A stretch of DNA of 34,008 bases from an uncultured Eubacterium sp. (GCA_900548465.1 URKY01000025.1:1-34008); one strand, 5' to 3'; positions 25,524-33,718 are shown, counted from the stretch's first letter. The notes: generated by a model not told the origin, from the sequence alone. Translations and numbers: made by a program.

Positions 25524-25600
25524 GCAGAAGAATCCGAAACTACTGTAAAACCCGGGAATATTTCCTACACTTTACAGTGGCTTCGGCCCTATTCTTCTGC
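25524..25600 (-). promoter_or_regulatory. Long stem-loop in the pnp 5' leader
   Basis: GCAGAAGAAT (25591-25600 on the minus strand) pairs perfectly with ATTCTTCTGC (25524-25533). After a 4-nt bulge, CCGAAGCCACTGTAAA pairs with the stretch ending TTTCGG with one mismatch and one G-U pair. The combined helix is about 25 bp with a 20-nt loop that has a small GGAA/TTCC stem. There is no U-tract after it, so it is not a terminator. It resembles an RNase III target, as in E. coli pnp autoregulation, by analogy only. Confidence 0.8.
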
Positions 25601-25629
25601 TATGATATGGAAAACCCACAATCTTTTCT

Positions 25630-25658
25630 ATTATACTTTATTTTGTAAAAAAAATCAA
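25630..25658 (-). promoter_or_regulatory. Sigma-A promoter for pnp
   Basis: Minus strand TTGATT (25653-25658), 17-bp spacer, perfect TATAAT (25630-25635). The -35 begins directly after the stop codon of the phosphatase gene. The expected start gives a leader of about 148 nt that includes the whole 25524-25600 helix. Confidence 0.8.
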
Positions 25659-25660
25659 TT

Positions 25661-26194
25661 TTAAAATTCGTACCTTTTTAGTTCGCAGTTTCTTATCCCA
25701 AATGCTGCGTAATCTTCATTTGTCATATCATAAAAATATGAATTTACAACTCTTGATATACCATTATGAGCTACAAGAAGATATACTTTATCTTCTTTTC
25801 TTATTTCATCAAGTAAATTATATATTCTCTGTGCCATTTCAAGCATAGATTCACCACCATCAAAATGATATATAAAATTTTGTTTTGCGATTCGGAATTC
25901 TTCACCATTTCTCGGAGTAGATTCATATTTACCGTAGTTCTGTTCTCTCAATCTCTCCTCACTTCTCATTGGAACTCCTGTTTCTTCCGATATATGTCTT
26001 GCTGTTTCTGATGCTCTTACCAAGGGAGAACATATTATTTCGTCTATATGAATTCCTTCTGACTTAATTATCTGTCCTAATTCCATTGCCTGTTTATGTC
26101 CTAATTCAGTAAGTTCTATATCTGTGGCTCCGCATATTTTATTTTCCACATTCCATACAGTCTGACCATGTCTTGTAAAATACAAATATCCCAT
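25661..26194 (-). CDS. Histidine phosphatase family protein (phosphoglycerate mutase-like)
   Basis: The 177-residue protein has the RHGQT motif with the phospho-accepting His9, the SPLVRASETA Arg motif, Glu84 in RLREQNYG and the second catalytic His143 in VAHNG. This is a complete histidine phosphatase active site. Family members are mostly small-molecule phosphatases such as CobC, GpmB or PhoE-like enzymes; the substrate cannot be read from sequence. It is the last gene of the lrgA-lrgB-kinase group, 12 bp after the kinase-like gene, and has AAGGAG before its ATG. Confidence 0.88.
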   Translation of the reverse strand: MGYLYFTRHGQTVWNVENKICGATDIELTELGHKQAMELGQIIKSEGIHIDEIICSPLVRASETARHISEETGVPMRSEERLREQNYGKYESTPRNGEEFRIAKQNFIYHFDGGESMLEMAQRIYNLLDEIRKEDKVYLLVAHNGISRVVNSYFYDMTNEDYAAFGIRNCELKRYEF

Positions 26195-26206
26195 AAAAAT
26201 CTCCTT

Positions 26207-26770
26207 TTATAATGTCTCAACAAATTTATCTATTGTAATAATTGTGGCTTCTTCTCCTATTTTAGCAACATTTAAACACAAATCATAATTTCCTGCAAAG
26301 CCCCATTCTTCTCCTGTATAATACTTATGATATGTTAATCTTCTTGCGTCAGTCTCTTCCACAATTTTCTTTGCCTTTCTAAAATTAACATTATGACTTT
26401 CTGCTATTGCATCAATTCTATTCTCCTTTTTCCCGCAAAGAAAAACTGATACTATGTCTTCTCTGTCTTTAAAGGCATAATTTCCACATCTTCCCACAAC
26501 AACACATTCTTCATTTCCGATTAATTCTGCCAAAGCTACTTTAGGAGTTTTCTTTAAAGGTGAATCCGGATCATTTTCCGACTCGGAATATATTAATGTA
26601 TCAAGTGGCATTTCTCCATAAAAATATGGATATTTTTCCAGCAATCCTTTTTCCTTTGCTATTTTTTTTATTCCTTCTTTATCAAAAAATGGTATCTTAT
26701 ATTTTTCAGCCAATGCCTGTCCTATTTTATCTCCCGAGCACCCACATTGTCTGGCAATTGTTATTATCAT
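26207..26770 (-). CDS. Cytidylate kinase-like family protein
   Basis: The 187-residue protein resembles the cytidylate kinase-like family (PF13189, from memory). It begins MIITIARQCGCSGDKIGQAL with a variant P-loop. FFDKEGIKKIAKEKG, VVVGRCGNYAF and DARRLTYHKYYTGEEWG follow, the last a conserved Arg-rich lid region. The real cytidylate kinase gene cmk is larger and usually near rpsA, so this is probably a paralogue with an unknown substrate. GGAGGTGG precedes the ATG. It lies 29 bp after lrgB. Confidence 0.82.
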   Translation of the reverse strand: MIITIARQCGCSGDKIGQALAEKYKIPFFDKEGIKKIAKEKGLLEKYPYFYGEMPLDTLIYSESENDPDSPLKKTPKVALAELIGNEECVVVGRCGNYAFKDREDIVSVFLCGKKENRIDAIAESHNVNFRKAKKIVEETDARRLTYHKYYTGEEWGFAGNYDLCLNVAKIGEEATIITIDKFVETL

Positions 26771-26799
26771 AAGCCACCTCCATTAACTCACTAATTTAT

Positions 26800-27492
26800 C
26801 TAAATAAAATTTGCAAATGCAGAAGAAAATACAACTGTCAATATTCCTGCAACTGCAATGGAAAGACTGCTCATTGCTCCCTCAATTTCTCCCATTTCCA
26901 TAGCCTTCGCAGTTCCAATTGCATGAGATGCTGAACCTAAGGCTAGTCCCTTTGCAATAGGCTCTTCTATGCGAAACAATTTACAAATCACCTCTCCAAA
27001 AATATTTCCCAGCACTCCCGTAATAACAATAACTGCAACTGTAATAGTTACATATCCTCCAAGTTCTTCCGACAGTCCCATACCAATAGCCGTTGTTATG
27101 GATTTAGGAAGTAGTGTTACATATTGGGCATGATCCAAATTCATAACAAGAGATAAAACAAAAACCGTCAACAGACTGGTTAATACTCCTGAAGTTATTC
27201 CTACTATGACTGCCTTATAATTTTTCTTCAAAAGCTGCCACTGTTCATACAAAGGTATAGCCAGACATACTGTTGCCGGTGTTAAAAACCAGCTTAAATA
27301 CTTTGCCCCTTCATTATATACTTTATAATCTACTTTTGATATAACCAATACAATAATTGTAAATATGATTGACACTAAAAGGGGATTAAAAATTGCAAGT
27401 TTTAATTTTTTCTTTAAAAACATGCCAACAAAATAAGCAATAAGACTTACAGTTACTCCTGCAAACACTGATGTTTCAAAAAAATCACTCAT
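26800..27492 (-). CDS. lrgB: LrgB/CidB family membrane protein
   Basis: Partner of LrgA; these proteins were first described as holin/antiholin-like modulators of autolysis and are now also linked to pyruvate or glycolate export. From ATG 27492 the protein is 230 residues (MSDFFETSVFAGVTVSL). I choose this start because AAGGAG lies directly upstream, while a longer frame from 27516 begins inside the lrgA end without a site. Several membrane helices and the conserved LLPKSITTAIGMGLSEELGG and GSASHAIGTAKAMEMGE are visible. It overlaps lrgA by 8 bp. Confidence 0.92.
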   Translation of the reverse strand: MSDFFETSVFAGVTVSLIAYFVGMFLKKKLKLAIFNPLLVSIIFTIIVLVISKVDYKVYNEGAKYLSWFLTPATVCLAIPLYEQWQLLKKNYKAVIVGITSGVLTSLLTVFVLSLVMNLDHAQYVTLLPKSITTAIGMGLSEELGGYVTITVAVIVITGVLGNIFGEVICKLFRIEEPIAKGLALGSASHAIGTAKAMEMGEIEGAMSSLSIAVAGILTVVFSSAFANFI

Positions 27493-27853
27493 GCTTTTTC
27501 TCCTTCTTTTTATCAAACCGAATAATCATCTGTGCCAGTCGTCCCGTTACTGCCATAACAGTTATAAGTGCCACTACGATAATCACTGCCACCGGTACCA
27601 AAATAGGCGATAAAACTCCCCAGGATGCCATCACTCCAACCCCTGCCGGTATAAACATTATAGGCATAATTTCTATGAGAAAACGTCCCGCCTCTCTTAC
27701 ATTTTCAAGTTTTATTAAACCCGTGAGTAGTCCTACAAAAAGAATTACCATTCCGTATATACTTGCAGGTACAGGCAACGGCAAAATATATTTAAGTAAT
27801 TCACCAATAAAAGAAATTACCAAAATAATAATAAACTGTCTTAAAAATTTCAT
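27485..27853 (-). CDS. lrgA: LrgA/CidA family holin-like protein
   Basis: The 122-residue membrane protein has about four hydrophobic helices, the family region LPLPVPASIYGMVILF and a highly charged C-terminus (RFDKKKEKKHE). It overlaps lrgB, its usual partner. The two-component regulator LytSR that often adjoins lrgAB is not in this window. AAGGAATG lies ahead of ATG 27853. Whether the pair acts in lysis control or in small-acid export cannot be decided from sequence. Confidence 0.92.
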   Translation of the reverse strand: MKFLRQFIIILVISFIGELLKYILPLPVPASIYGMVILFVGLLTGLIKLENVREAGRFLIEIMPIMFIPAGVGVMASWGVLSPILVPVAVIIVVALITVMAVTGRLAQMIIRFDKKKEKKHE

Positions 27854-27893
27854 TTATACATTCCTTCCAAATTTGCATACAACATTTTTTGTC

Positions 27894-27923
27894 AAAAAAT
27901 GATGGCTGTCTAATGACGCCACC
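27894..27923 (-). terminator. Intrinsic terminator after rlmB, at the lrgA transcription start
   Basis: Minus strand GGTGGCGTC, a 4-nt loop, then GAC, a bulged A, and GCCATC form a roughly 9-bp stem followed by ATTTTTT. It would end the ispF-rlmB operon. It starts within about two bases of the transcription start predicted from the promoter at 27928-27955. Confidence 0.7.
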
Positions 27924-27927
27924 ATTT

Positions 27928-27955
27928 ATTATACAAATATGCCTTCATTATTCAA
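27928..27955 (-). promoter_or_regulatory. Sigma-A promoter for lrgA-lrgB
   Basis: Minus strand TTGAAT (27950-27955), 16-bp spacer, perfect TATAAT (27928-27933). The -35 starts a few bases after the rlmB stop. The predicted start falls at the base of the terminator hairpin 27901-27923. Confidence 0.6.
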
Positions 27956-27958
27956 GAG

Positions 27959-28702
27959 TTATTTTTGTAATCTCTGTCTTACGATTTCGTAAGCTAAAAC
28001 GCCTGTTGCCACAGATGCATTAAGAGAATCAATATCTCCAAACATTGGAACTGATGCCACAAAATCACATTTTTCTTTCACAAGTCTGCTGACACCCTTT
28101 CCTTCATTTCCAATTACAAGTCCAATAGGTCCCCTTAAATCCAAATCATACATTGTTGTTCCACCCATGTCGGCACATACAAACCATAATCCCTTATCTT
28201 TTAATTCATCAATGGTTTTTGAAATATTTGTAACCTTTGCCACAGGTGTGTAATTAATTGCTCCTGCCGATGCTTTAACAACTGTAGCAGTCAGTCCTGC
28301 TGCCCTGTGTTTTGGAATAATAACGCCATGGGCTCCCGCAAGATTTGCAGTTCTTATAATAGCCCCTAAATTATGCGGATCTTCAATATCATCCAAAATA
28401 ATAATAAAAGGTGCTTCCCCCTTCTGCTCTGCTTTTTCCAAAATATCATCAACACTTGCATAATCATAAGCTGCTGCATAAGCAATAACTCCCTGATGCT
28501 TTCCTGTTTCCGACATCTGATCCAGACGCTCTTTTTTTACATAATTAATAATTGTGTCATGTTTTTTTGCTTCTCTAATTACAGTATTCATTGAACCTTC
28601 TTTGCAGTGTTCAAGAACAAAAAGTTTATCGATTGTTTTTCCTGCGCGGTACGCTTCAATAACCGCATTTCTTCCTTCTATTACAAATTCCTGATATCTC
28701 AT
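27959..28702 (-). CDS. rlmB: 23S rRNA (guanosine2251-2'-O)-methyltransferase
   Basis: SpoU-type methyltransferase of the peptidyl-tRNA site of 23S rRNA. The 247-residue protein has an N-terminal substrate-binding domain starting EFVIEGRNAVIEAYRAG. The SPOUT knot motifs are LDDIEDPHNLGAIIRTANLAGAHG, GLVIGNEGKGVS and SLNASVATGVLAYEI. GGAGA lies before ATG 28702, 14 bp after mrnC. In Bacillus the same cysS-mrnC-rlmB order is kept, which supports the call over other SpoU paralogues. Confidence 0.95.
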   Translation of the reverse strand: MRYQEFVIEGRNAVIEAYRAGKTIDKLFVLEHCKEGSMNTVIREAKKHDTIINYVKKERLDQMSETGKHQGVIAYAAAYDYASVDDILEKAEQKGEAPFIIILDDIEDPHNLGAIIRTANLAGAHGVIIPKHRAAGLTATVVKASAGAINYTPVAKVTNISKTIDELKDKGLWFVCADMGGTTMYDLDLRGPIGLVIGNEGKGVSRLVKEKCDFVASVPMFGDIDSLNASVATGVLAYEIVRQRLQK

Positions 28703-28716
28703 TTTTTCTCCGATTA

Positions 28717-29160
28717 TTATTTATTATTATCTTCTGCCGTAAAAACAGTGACAGATTTTTTTATTAATTTCATCATTCTCTCTGATTGACCGGTAAGGTA
28801 AAGCCACCCCATAAGTGCCTCAAATCCCGTGGCAGTTCTGTATTCAGACATAGATGCATTTTTCGCCCTTGTTACTGCTTTTGCATTCCTGCCTCTCTTA
28901 TATATGGTCAGTTCCTCATCTGTCAAATCATCCATTATATAATGTATCATTTTCGCCTGAGTTCCCGCTTTTACCAGATTTGATGCAGCCTTATGAATTT
29001 TATTTACCTGTCTGTTTGTCTCATCAACAATAACGGTTCTTATTACAATCTCATAAATTCCATCACCAATATAGGCAAGAGTAAGAGGTGAATAATCCGT
29101 GATATTAATATCATCTAAATCCATATTCTGTTTTATTATTTCAAAAATATCACTGTTCAC
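28717..29160 (-). CDS. mrnC: Mini-ribonuclease 3
   Basis: MrnC is an RNase III-like enzyme without a double-stranded RNA-binding domain; it trims the 23S rRNA ends in Firmicutes. The 147-residue protein has the catalytic-site segment LAYIGDGIYEIVIR with Asp33 and Glu37, and the conserved C-terminal GFEALMGWLYLTG. The start is GTG 29158-29160, with GGAG 11 nt upstream; nearby GTG codons are out of frame. It lies 25 bp after cysS and ahead of rlmB. Length and order match Bacillus. Confidence 0.95.
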   Translation of the reverse strand: MNSDIFEIIKQNMDLDDINITDYSPLTLAYIGDGIYEIVIRTVIVDETNRQVNKIHKAASNLVKAGTQAKMIHYIMDDLTDEELTIYKRGRNAKAVTRAKNASMSEYRTATGFEALMGWLYLTGQSERMMKLIKKSVTVFTAEDNNK

Positions 29161-29185
29161 TATTCACTCTTCTCCATTAAATAAA

Positions 29186-30589
29186 CTACTGTATTTCGTA
29201 TGTTGTTCCTTCTCTTGTATCCTTTAAGATAATTCCCTTAGCTGCAAGTTCGTCTCTTATGCCATCTGCCGTAGCAAAATCTCTTTCCTTCTTTGCTGCC
29301 GCTCTCTTTTCAATCATTTCGTTAATGTAAGCCTCTAAATCACTGTCAACAGATATATTTGCACCAACTTCACCGTCTGTAAGATTTAATGACAATACAT
29401 AATCAAAATCTTTTATAATGTAGAACTTTGTTGCATCATTAAAATCTTCTTTTAATACATCATAAATTAAAGTTATTCCCGAAGCAGTATTTAAATCATT
29501 TCCAACTACGTCTATAAACTTCTGCTTATATTCCTTTGCTGCTTCCATATTAACTTCACCATCTTTGTTAAGCTTGGCAATTCTGTTTCTGAGTTTTTTA
29601 TATCCTGCTGCAACTGAATCCATTACCTCATAACTAAATTCAAGAGGTTTTCTGTAATGTGACTGCAAACAGAACATTCTGTATACAATAGGGTCGTATC
29701 CTTTGCTTTCAAGTAATGATACCGTAAGGAAATCTCCCTTTGATTTACTCATCTTTCCACTCTTGTCATTCAAATGATGAACATGGAACCAGTAATTACA
29801 CCATTTGTGACCTAAATAAGATTCACTCTGAGCAATTTCATTTGTGTGATGTGGGAATATATTGTCAATTCCGCCACAGTGAATGTCAAGGTACTCTCCA
29901 AGGTTTTTCATGCTGATACATGAGCATTCAATATGCCATCCCGGATAACCCACTCCCCACGGACTGTCCCATTTTAGTTCCTGATTATCAAATTTTGATT
30001 TTGTAAACCACAAAACAAAGTCAGTTTTATTTTTCTTATTCTCATCCTCGTCAACATCATCTCTTACACCAACCATAAGTTCTTCTTCATTATGGCTTGA
30101 TAATGTATAATATTTATCAAGCTTTGATGTATCAAAGTAAACATTTCCTCCTGCAATATATGCATATCCGTCATCAAGTAATTTTGTTATAACTTTAATA
30201 AAATCATCAATACAGTTAGTAGCAGGTTCAACTACATCAGGTCTTTTGATGTTTAACTTATTACAGTCATCAAAAAATGCATCAGTATAAAACTTTGCAA
30301 TTTCCATAACAGTTTTATGTTCTCTTTTCGCACCTTTTAACATCTTGTCTTCGCCGGTGTCTGCATCACTTGATAAATGTCCAACATCTGTAATATTCAT
30401 TACTCGCTTTACGTTATATCCTTCATAACGCAACTCTTTTTCCAGAACATCCTCCATAATGTAAGTACGCAAATTACCAATGTGTGCATAGTGGTAAACT
30501 GTAGGTCCACATGTATACATTCCCACCTGCTCTTCTGATATAGGTTTAAAAACCTCTTTCTTTTTAGTTAAAGTATTGTATATCTTCAT
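29186..30589 (-). CDS. cysS: Cysteinyl-tRNA synthetase
   Basis: Class I aminoacyl-tRNA synthetase for cysteine. The 467-residue protein has MYTCGPTVY with zinc-binding Cys27, HIGN as its HIGH motif at about 36-39, GWHIECSCISM and the His pair in IFPHHTNEIAQSE completing the zinc site, and SGKMSKSKGD as the KMSKS loop. AAGGAGAAATC precedes ATG 30589. The gene follows cysE by 38 bp, so cysteine supply and charging are encoded together as in Bacillus. No T-box leader fits in that short gap. Confidence 0.98.
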   Translation of the reverse strand: MKIYNTLTKKKEVFKPISEEQVGMYTCGPTVYHYAHIGNLRTYIMEDVLEKELRYEGYNVKRVMNITDVGHLSSDADTGEDKMLKGAKREHKTVMEIAKFYTDAFFDDCNKLNIKRPDVVEPATNCIDDFIKVITKLLDDGYAYIAGGNVYFDTSKLDKYYTLSSHNEEELMVGVRDDVDEDENKKNKTDFVLWFTKSKFDNQELKWDSPWGVGYPGWHIECSCISMKNLGEYLDIHCGGIDNIFPHHTNEIAQSESYLGHKWCNYWFHVHHLNDKSGKMSKSKGDFLTVSLLESKGYDPIVYRMFCLQSHYRKPLEFSYEVMDSVAAGYKKLRNRIAKLNKDGEVNMEAAKEYKQKFIDVVGNDLNTASGITLIYDVLKEDFNDATKFYIIKDFDYVLSLNLTDGEVGANISVDSDLEAYINEMIEKRAAAKKERDFATADGIRDELAAKGIILKDTREGTTYEIQ

Positions 30590-30627
30590 TGATTTCTCCT
30601 TGCATTGATTTTTATTTATGTTTTATG

Positions 30628-31275
30628 TTATTTATTCTCACTTAACTTTTTCTTTAAATCTTCAATCTCGCTGTTAAGACGTTTCAATTCACTTTGTACC
30701 GGATGAGGTATATGTACCTGATCAAGGTCAAAATACGGAACCATTTCATCATCCTGTTTTACAACAATTCCCGGTACACCTACTACTGTACAGTTAGGTG
30801 GAACCTCTTCTAAAACAACCGAACCTGCTGCCACTTTTGAATTATCCCCAATGGTAAATGAACCAAGAACCTTTGCTCCGGCACCAATCATTACATTATT
30901 GCCAATTGTTGGATGACGCTTTCCCTGTTCCTTTCCGGTTCCCCCAAGGGTGACGCCCTGATACAGGGTAACATTGTCACCAATGATGGACGTTTCTCCA
31001 ATTACAACTCCATGACCATGGTCTATAAATAGTCCTTTGCCTATTTGGGCTGCAGGATGAATTTCTATGCCTGTTTTTCTTGCTGTTTTTTGGGAAATCT
31101 TTCTTGCACGGAATATTTTTCCTTTGAGAAAAAGTCTGTGTGCCTTTCTATAGTTATAAATTGCCCAAAAACTCGGATATAATATTGCCTCAATATTTTT
31201 CTTCATAGCAGGATCCCTGCTCTTAATAACTTCTACTTCTTCTTTATAATATTTCAAAAATCCCATAACTTTCAC
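30628..31275 (-). CDS. cysE: Serine O-acetyltransferase
   Basis: Makes O-acetylserine, the acceptor for sulfide in cysteine synthesis. The 215-residue protein has an N-terminal helical region and then a left-handed beta-helix of hexapeptide repeats (GIEIHPAAQIGKGLFIDHGHGVVIGET in two parts, then VTLYQGVTLGGTGK). The catalytic Asp and His lie in IDHGHG. The C-terminal GVPGIVVKQDD is typical. The start is GTG 31273-31275 with AAAGG seven bases upstream; ATG 31266, three codons later, is the alternative. A long charged tail follows the helix. Its product is also an inhibitor-peptide source in some species, but that C-terminus cannot be judged here. Confidence 0.95.
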   Translation of the reverse strand: MKVMGFLKYYKEEVEVIKSRDPAMKKNIEAILYPSFWAIYNYRKAHRLFLKGKIFRARKISQKTARKTGIEIHPAAQIGKGLFIDHGHGVVIGETSIIGDNVTLYQGVTLGGTGKEQGKRHPTIGNNVMIGAGAKVLGSFTIGDNSKVAAGSVVLEEVPPNCTVVGVPGIVVKQDDEMVPYFDLDQVHIPHPVQSELKRLNSEIEDLKKKLSENK

Positions 31276-31285
31276 TCTTTAACCT

Positions 31286-32302
31286 TTATACATAATCATT
31301 TATAAATACACCATTTGTACTGCACTGCATCGGAAACTCCTCAACTGCTCCCTTTCCAAATATACACGCAGTAAATTCGTCTATTGTCATTTCATAGTCA
31401 GGTTCAATCCCGTTATTATCATCTATTTTTGTTATTTTAACATTTCCTGCTCTATATGCAAATTTAAATGTTCCATTATTTTCACTTATTATTTCGTCCT
31501 TTATTCTGATTATAAAGGAACTGAATTCATGAAACTTTAATCCCTGCAGAAATTTTTCCACATTTACTATTCTAAGCATAAGATATGGTTTGCTGCTTCC
31601 TGCAAGCCAGCACAGATTTTGGATTTCACCATCAAGAACTTCCTCTATCAGTTCATCTTCCAGCCATATCCTGTATCCTACTATAACCTTTCGCTCAGTA
31701 AATATTTCAATTTTTCCACCACAATGTGCAGCCAGCTCCTGCATGTTTTTAAAGTAATCTATAGTTTTTTCTAATGTAATGCTATATCTGTCATATAATG
31801 CCGACTGGGCAAAAATCGACAGTTTAAGTAGGTCGGAATTTTCTGCCTTTCTTATCATAAATGCATTACTTGGCTTTTTTCTTCTGTTACCGGCTATCAA
31901 TTCTTTTTTGTCCATAACATACTCAAAGCCCAGTTTTCTATATACCCCAGCCACCTGTTCATCCGATGGAATCAGATAAGTGAATGCCTCGGCATTATCG
32001 TACATTTCTTTTAGCACTTCTTTGAAGATTTGACTACTATAACCTTTTTTTCTGTATTCTTCAAGGGTTGAAACTGCATAGATATATTTTGCTTCGCTTT
32101 TTTTTCCTCCAAAAATAATATTTTTCGGAATAAGATGCATGGCCGATACAATTTTCCCATCTTTTTCATATACAACTACTTCATTATCATTAATTCCATG
32201 ATTATAGTAATAGTCAACATACGCTTTGCTGTCTTCAGTAAAGCTCTTTTCATATATATTTCTACTATTTTGTTTTTCAAAAGTATCAAGTAATCTTATC
32301 AT
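31286..32302 (-). CDS. GNAT-family acetyltransferase, Eis-like architecture
   Basis: The 338-residue protein has an N-terminal GNAT domain with the acetyl-CoA loop VSTLEEYRKKGYSSQIF at about residues 76-92 and a following VYRKLGFEYV. A second acetyltransferase-like segment (MIRKAENSDLLKLSIFAQ) and a C-terminal region resembling the sterol-carrier-like fold of Eis proteins come next. I infer an Eis-type enzyme from the three-part layout, but the substrate is unknown. It starts 11 bp after the DUF2156 gene and ends 10 bp before cysE, so it is co-transcribed with cysteine biosynthesis genes. Nothing links it to aminoglycosides. Confidence 0.8.
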   Translation of the reverse strand: MIRLLDTFEKQNSRNIYEKSFTEDSKAYVDYYYNHGINDNEVVVYEKDGKIVSAMHLIPKNIIFGGKKSEAKYIYAVSTLEEYRKKGYSSQIFKEVLKEMYDNAEAFTYLIPSDEQVAGVYRKLGFEYVMDKKELIAGNRRKKPSNAFMIRKAENSDLLKLSIFAQSALYDRYSITLEKTIDYFKNMQELAAHCGGKIEIFTERKVIVGYRIWLEDELIEEVLDGEIQNLCWLAGSSKPYLMLRIVNVEKFLQGLKFHEFSSFIIRIKDEIISENNGTFKFAYRAGNVKITKIDDNNGIEPDYEMTIDEFTACIFGKGAVEEFPMQCSTNGVFINDYV

Positions 32303-32313
32303 TTTTCTTCTCT

Positions 32314-33225
32314 CTATTTCTGAATTACAGTATATTTTTCAACCATATATATTGGATTATATGACTGTTTTGACTTTCTTAGTCCTTCAAGTCCCATGTC
32401 ATCTTCCCTGTTCTCCTTCGCTGCCTCCGGAAAAACCTCAACAAGAAATTCACTGCATATATACTGGTAAAGTCCTCTTATGTTGGGATTCGCCTTCTCT
32501 ATTGGAATATATACCATGTCCTCTTCTTTGTAATAATTTCCAATTGTAAACGCCTCCAGTTTTCCATCAATGTATGCTGCTCCAATTTTATATTCCAGTA
32601 CATCTTCATGGTCCAGAATATACTTTATTCCTCTTGCTTCCCAGTCAATAAATTCATGTTCCTGGGCATGTTCCTTTGTTTCCTTCCATTTTTCAAGGAA
32701 TTCTAAAATTTCTTTTTCGTGTTCACTTGTTAATATTTTAAATTCATATCTTCCTTCATATTCTTTTTTGAAGGCATTTAAATGATTCTTTTTTTTGTGA
32801 TATTTTTTCCCACTGAAAGTTCTTAATTTTTGTGCATCATAAACATAATCAAAATATGTTCTGTCGGGAACTATAACGTATTCATCTTCAGACAGATCAA
32901 GTATTTCCAATGCCTCTTTATCCACAAGATACATTGTAAGTTTCTTTTTTAAAACTTCATTAAAGTATTGTTTTGTATCTGCAAAACATTTTTTCAAATC
33001 TTCATCCTTACAACATGGAACTGTGGAATAATAACTGTTGTCCTCACTTTTCGCTATCCACATTAATCCTATGTCATTCGTAAAGTATCTGGTTGGGTAA
33101 CAGTCTTTCCATATATACAAGTCCAGAATATTACTGTCAGCCGTTTCCGGTCTTCTCAACATAAAATATTCTTTTAATTGCTCATAATCATTTATTTCTA
33201 TTTCTTTCAGTTCGTAATCTAACAT
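32314..33225 (-). CDS. DUF2156 phosphatidylglycerol lysyltransferase-like protein
   Basis: From ATG 33225 the protein is 303 residues (MLDYELKEIEINDYEQLKEYF). This start has AAAGG just upstream; a longer frame from 33267 would overlap ispF. The sequence matches the cytosolic DUF2156 family, whose fold is the paired GNAT domain of MprF: FSGKKYHKKKNHLNAFKKEY, IGAAYIDGKLEAFTIGNYY and the C-terminal DMGLEGLRKSKQSYNPIYMVEKY. No membrane segments are present, unlike full MprF, so it is not a flippase and lipid modification is doubtful. It may transfer an amino acid or acyl group to an unknown acceptor. Confidence 0.8.
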   Translation of the reverse strand: MLDYELKEIEINDYEQLKEYFMLRRPETADSNILDLYIWKDCYPTRYFTNDIGLMWIAKSEDNSYYSTVPCCKDEDLKKCFADTKQYFNEVLKKKLTMYLVDKEALEILDLSEDEYVIVPDRTYFDYVYDAQKLRTFSGKKYHKKKNHLNAFKKEYEGRYEFKILTSEHEKEILEFLEKWKETKEHAQEHEFIDWEARGIKYILDHEDVLEYKIGAAYIDGKLEAFTIGNYYKEEDMVYIPIEKANPNIRGLYQYICSEFLVEVFPEAAKENREDDMGLEGLRKSKQSYNPIYMVEKYTVIQK

Positions 33226-33250
33226 AATGCACCTTTTATCTAATATGTAA

Positions 33251-33718
33251 TTATTGCAGCAATGCAATAGCCTGAGATGAGATTCCTTTACCCTCTCCTG
33301 TAAAGCCCAATCCTTCCTCTGTCGTAGCCTTTATACACACCTGATTAGTTTCAATTTCCAGTGCCTTTGCAACATTCTGTACCATTTCTTCCCTATATGG
33401 TGCAAGCTTTGGTCTTTGACATATAATAGTTGCATCAATATTTCCAATCACATAACCGTTTTCCTTTAACAGTTTTCCAACATGCTTTAGCAATTCTATA
33501 CTTGATATTCCCTTGTACTTGGGATCAGTGTCAGGAAAATGCTTTCCAATGTCTCCAAGAGCCGCTGCTCCTAAAAGCGCATCCATAATCGCATGGACCA
33601 CAACATCAGCATCAGAATGTCCTAACAAACCTTTTTCGTATTCAATTTCCACTCCGCCCAAAATCAGTTTCCTGTTATCTACTAATTTATGGACATCATA
33701 TCCCATTCCAATCCTCAT
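33251..33718 (-). CDS. ispF: 2-C-methyl-D-erythritol 2,4-cyclodiphosphate synthase
   Basis: Fifth enzyme of the non-mevalonate isoprenoid pathway, feeding undecaprenyl carrier synthesis. From ATG 33718 it is 155 residues and begins [12 protein letters not shown], the family start with metal ligands Asp8 and His10. GAGGTG precedes it; an upstream TTG at 33730 is less likely. [21 protein letters not shown] holds the third metal His, and [15 protein letters not shown] closes the active site. ispD, its usual neighbour, is not present. It heads the operon that runs to rlmB. Confidence 0.96.
   Translation of the reverse strand: MRIGMGYDVHKLVDNRKLILGGVEIEYEKGLLGHSDADVVVHAIMDALLGAAALGDIGKHFPDTDPKYKGISSIELLKHVGKLLKENGYVIGNIDATIICQRPKLAPYREEMVQNVAKALEIETNQVCIKATTEEGLGFTGEGKGISSQAIALLQ

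Noticed and set aside
27471..27902. 143-codon plus-strand frame across lrgA
   Set aside because: Low-complexity Thr/Ile shadow of lrgA, with no motif or ribosome binding site.
30590..30627. T-box leader before cysS
   Set aside because: The cysE-cysS gap is only 38 bp.
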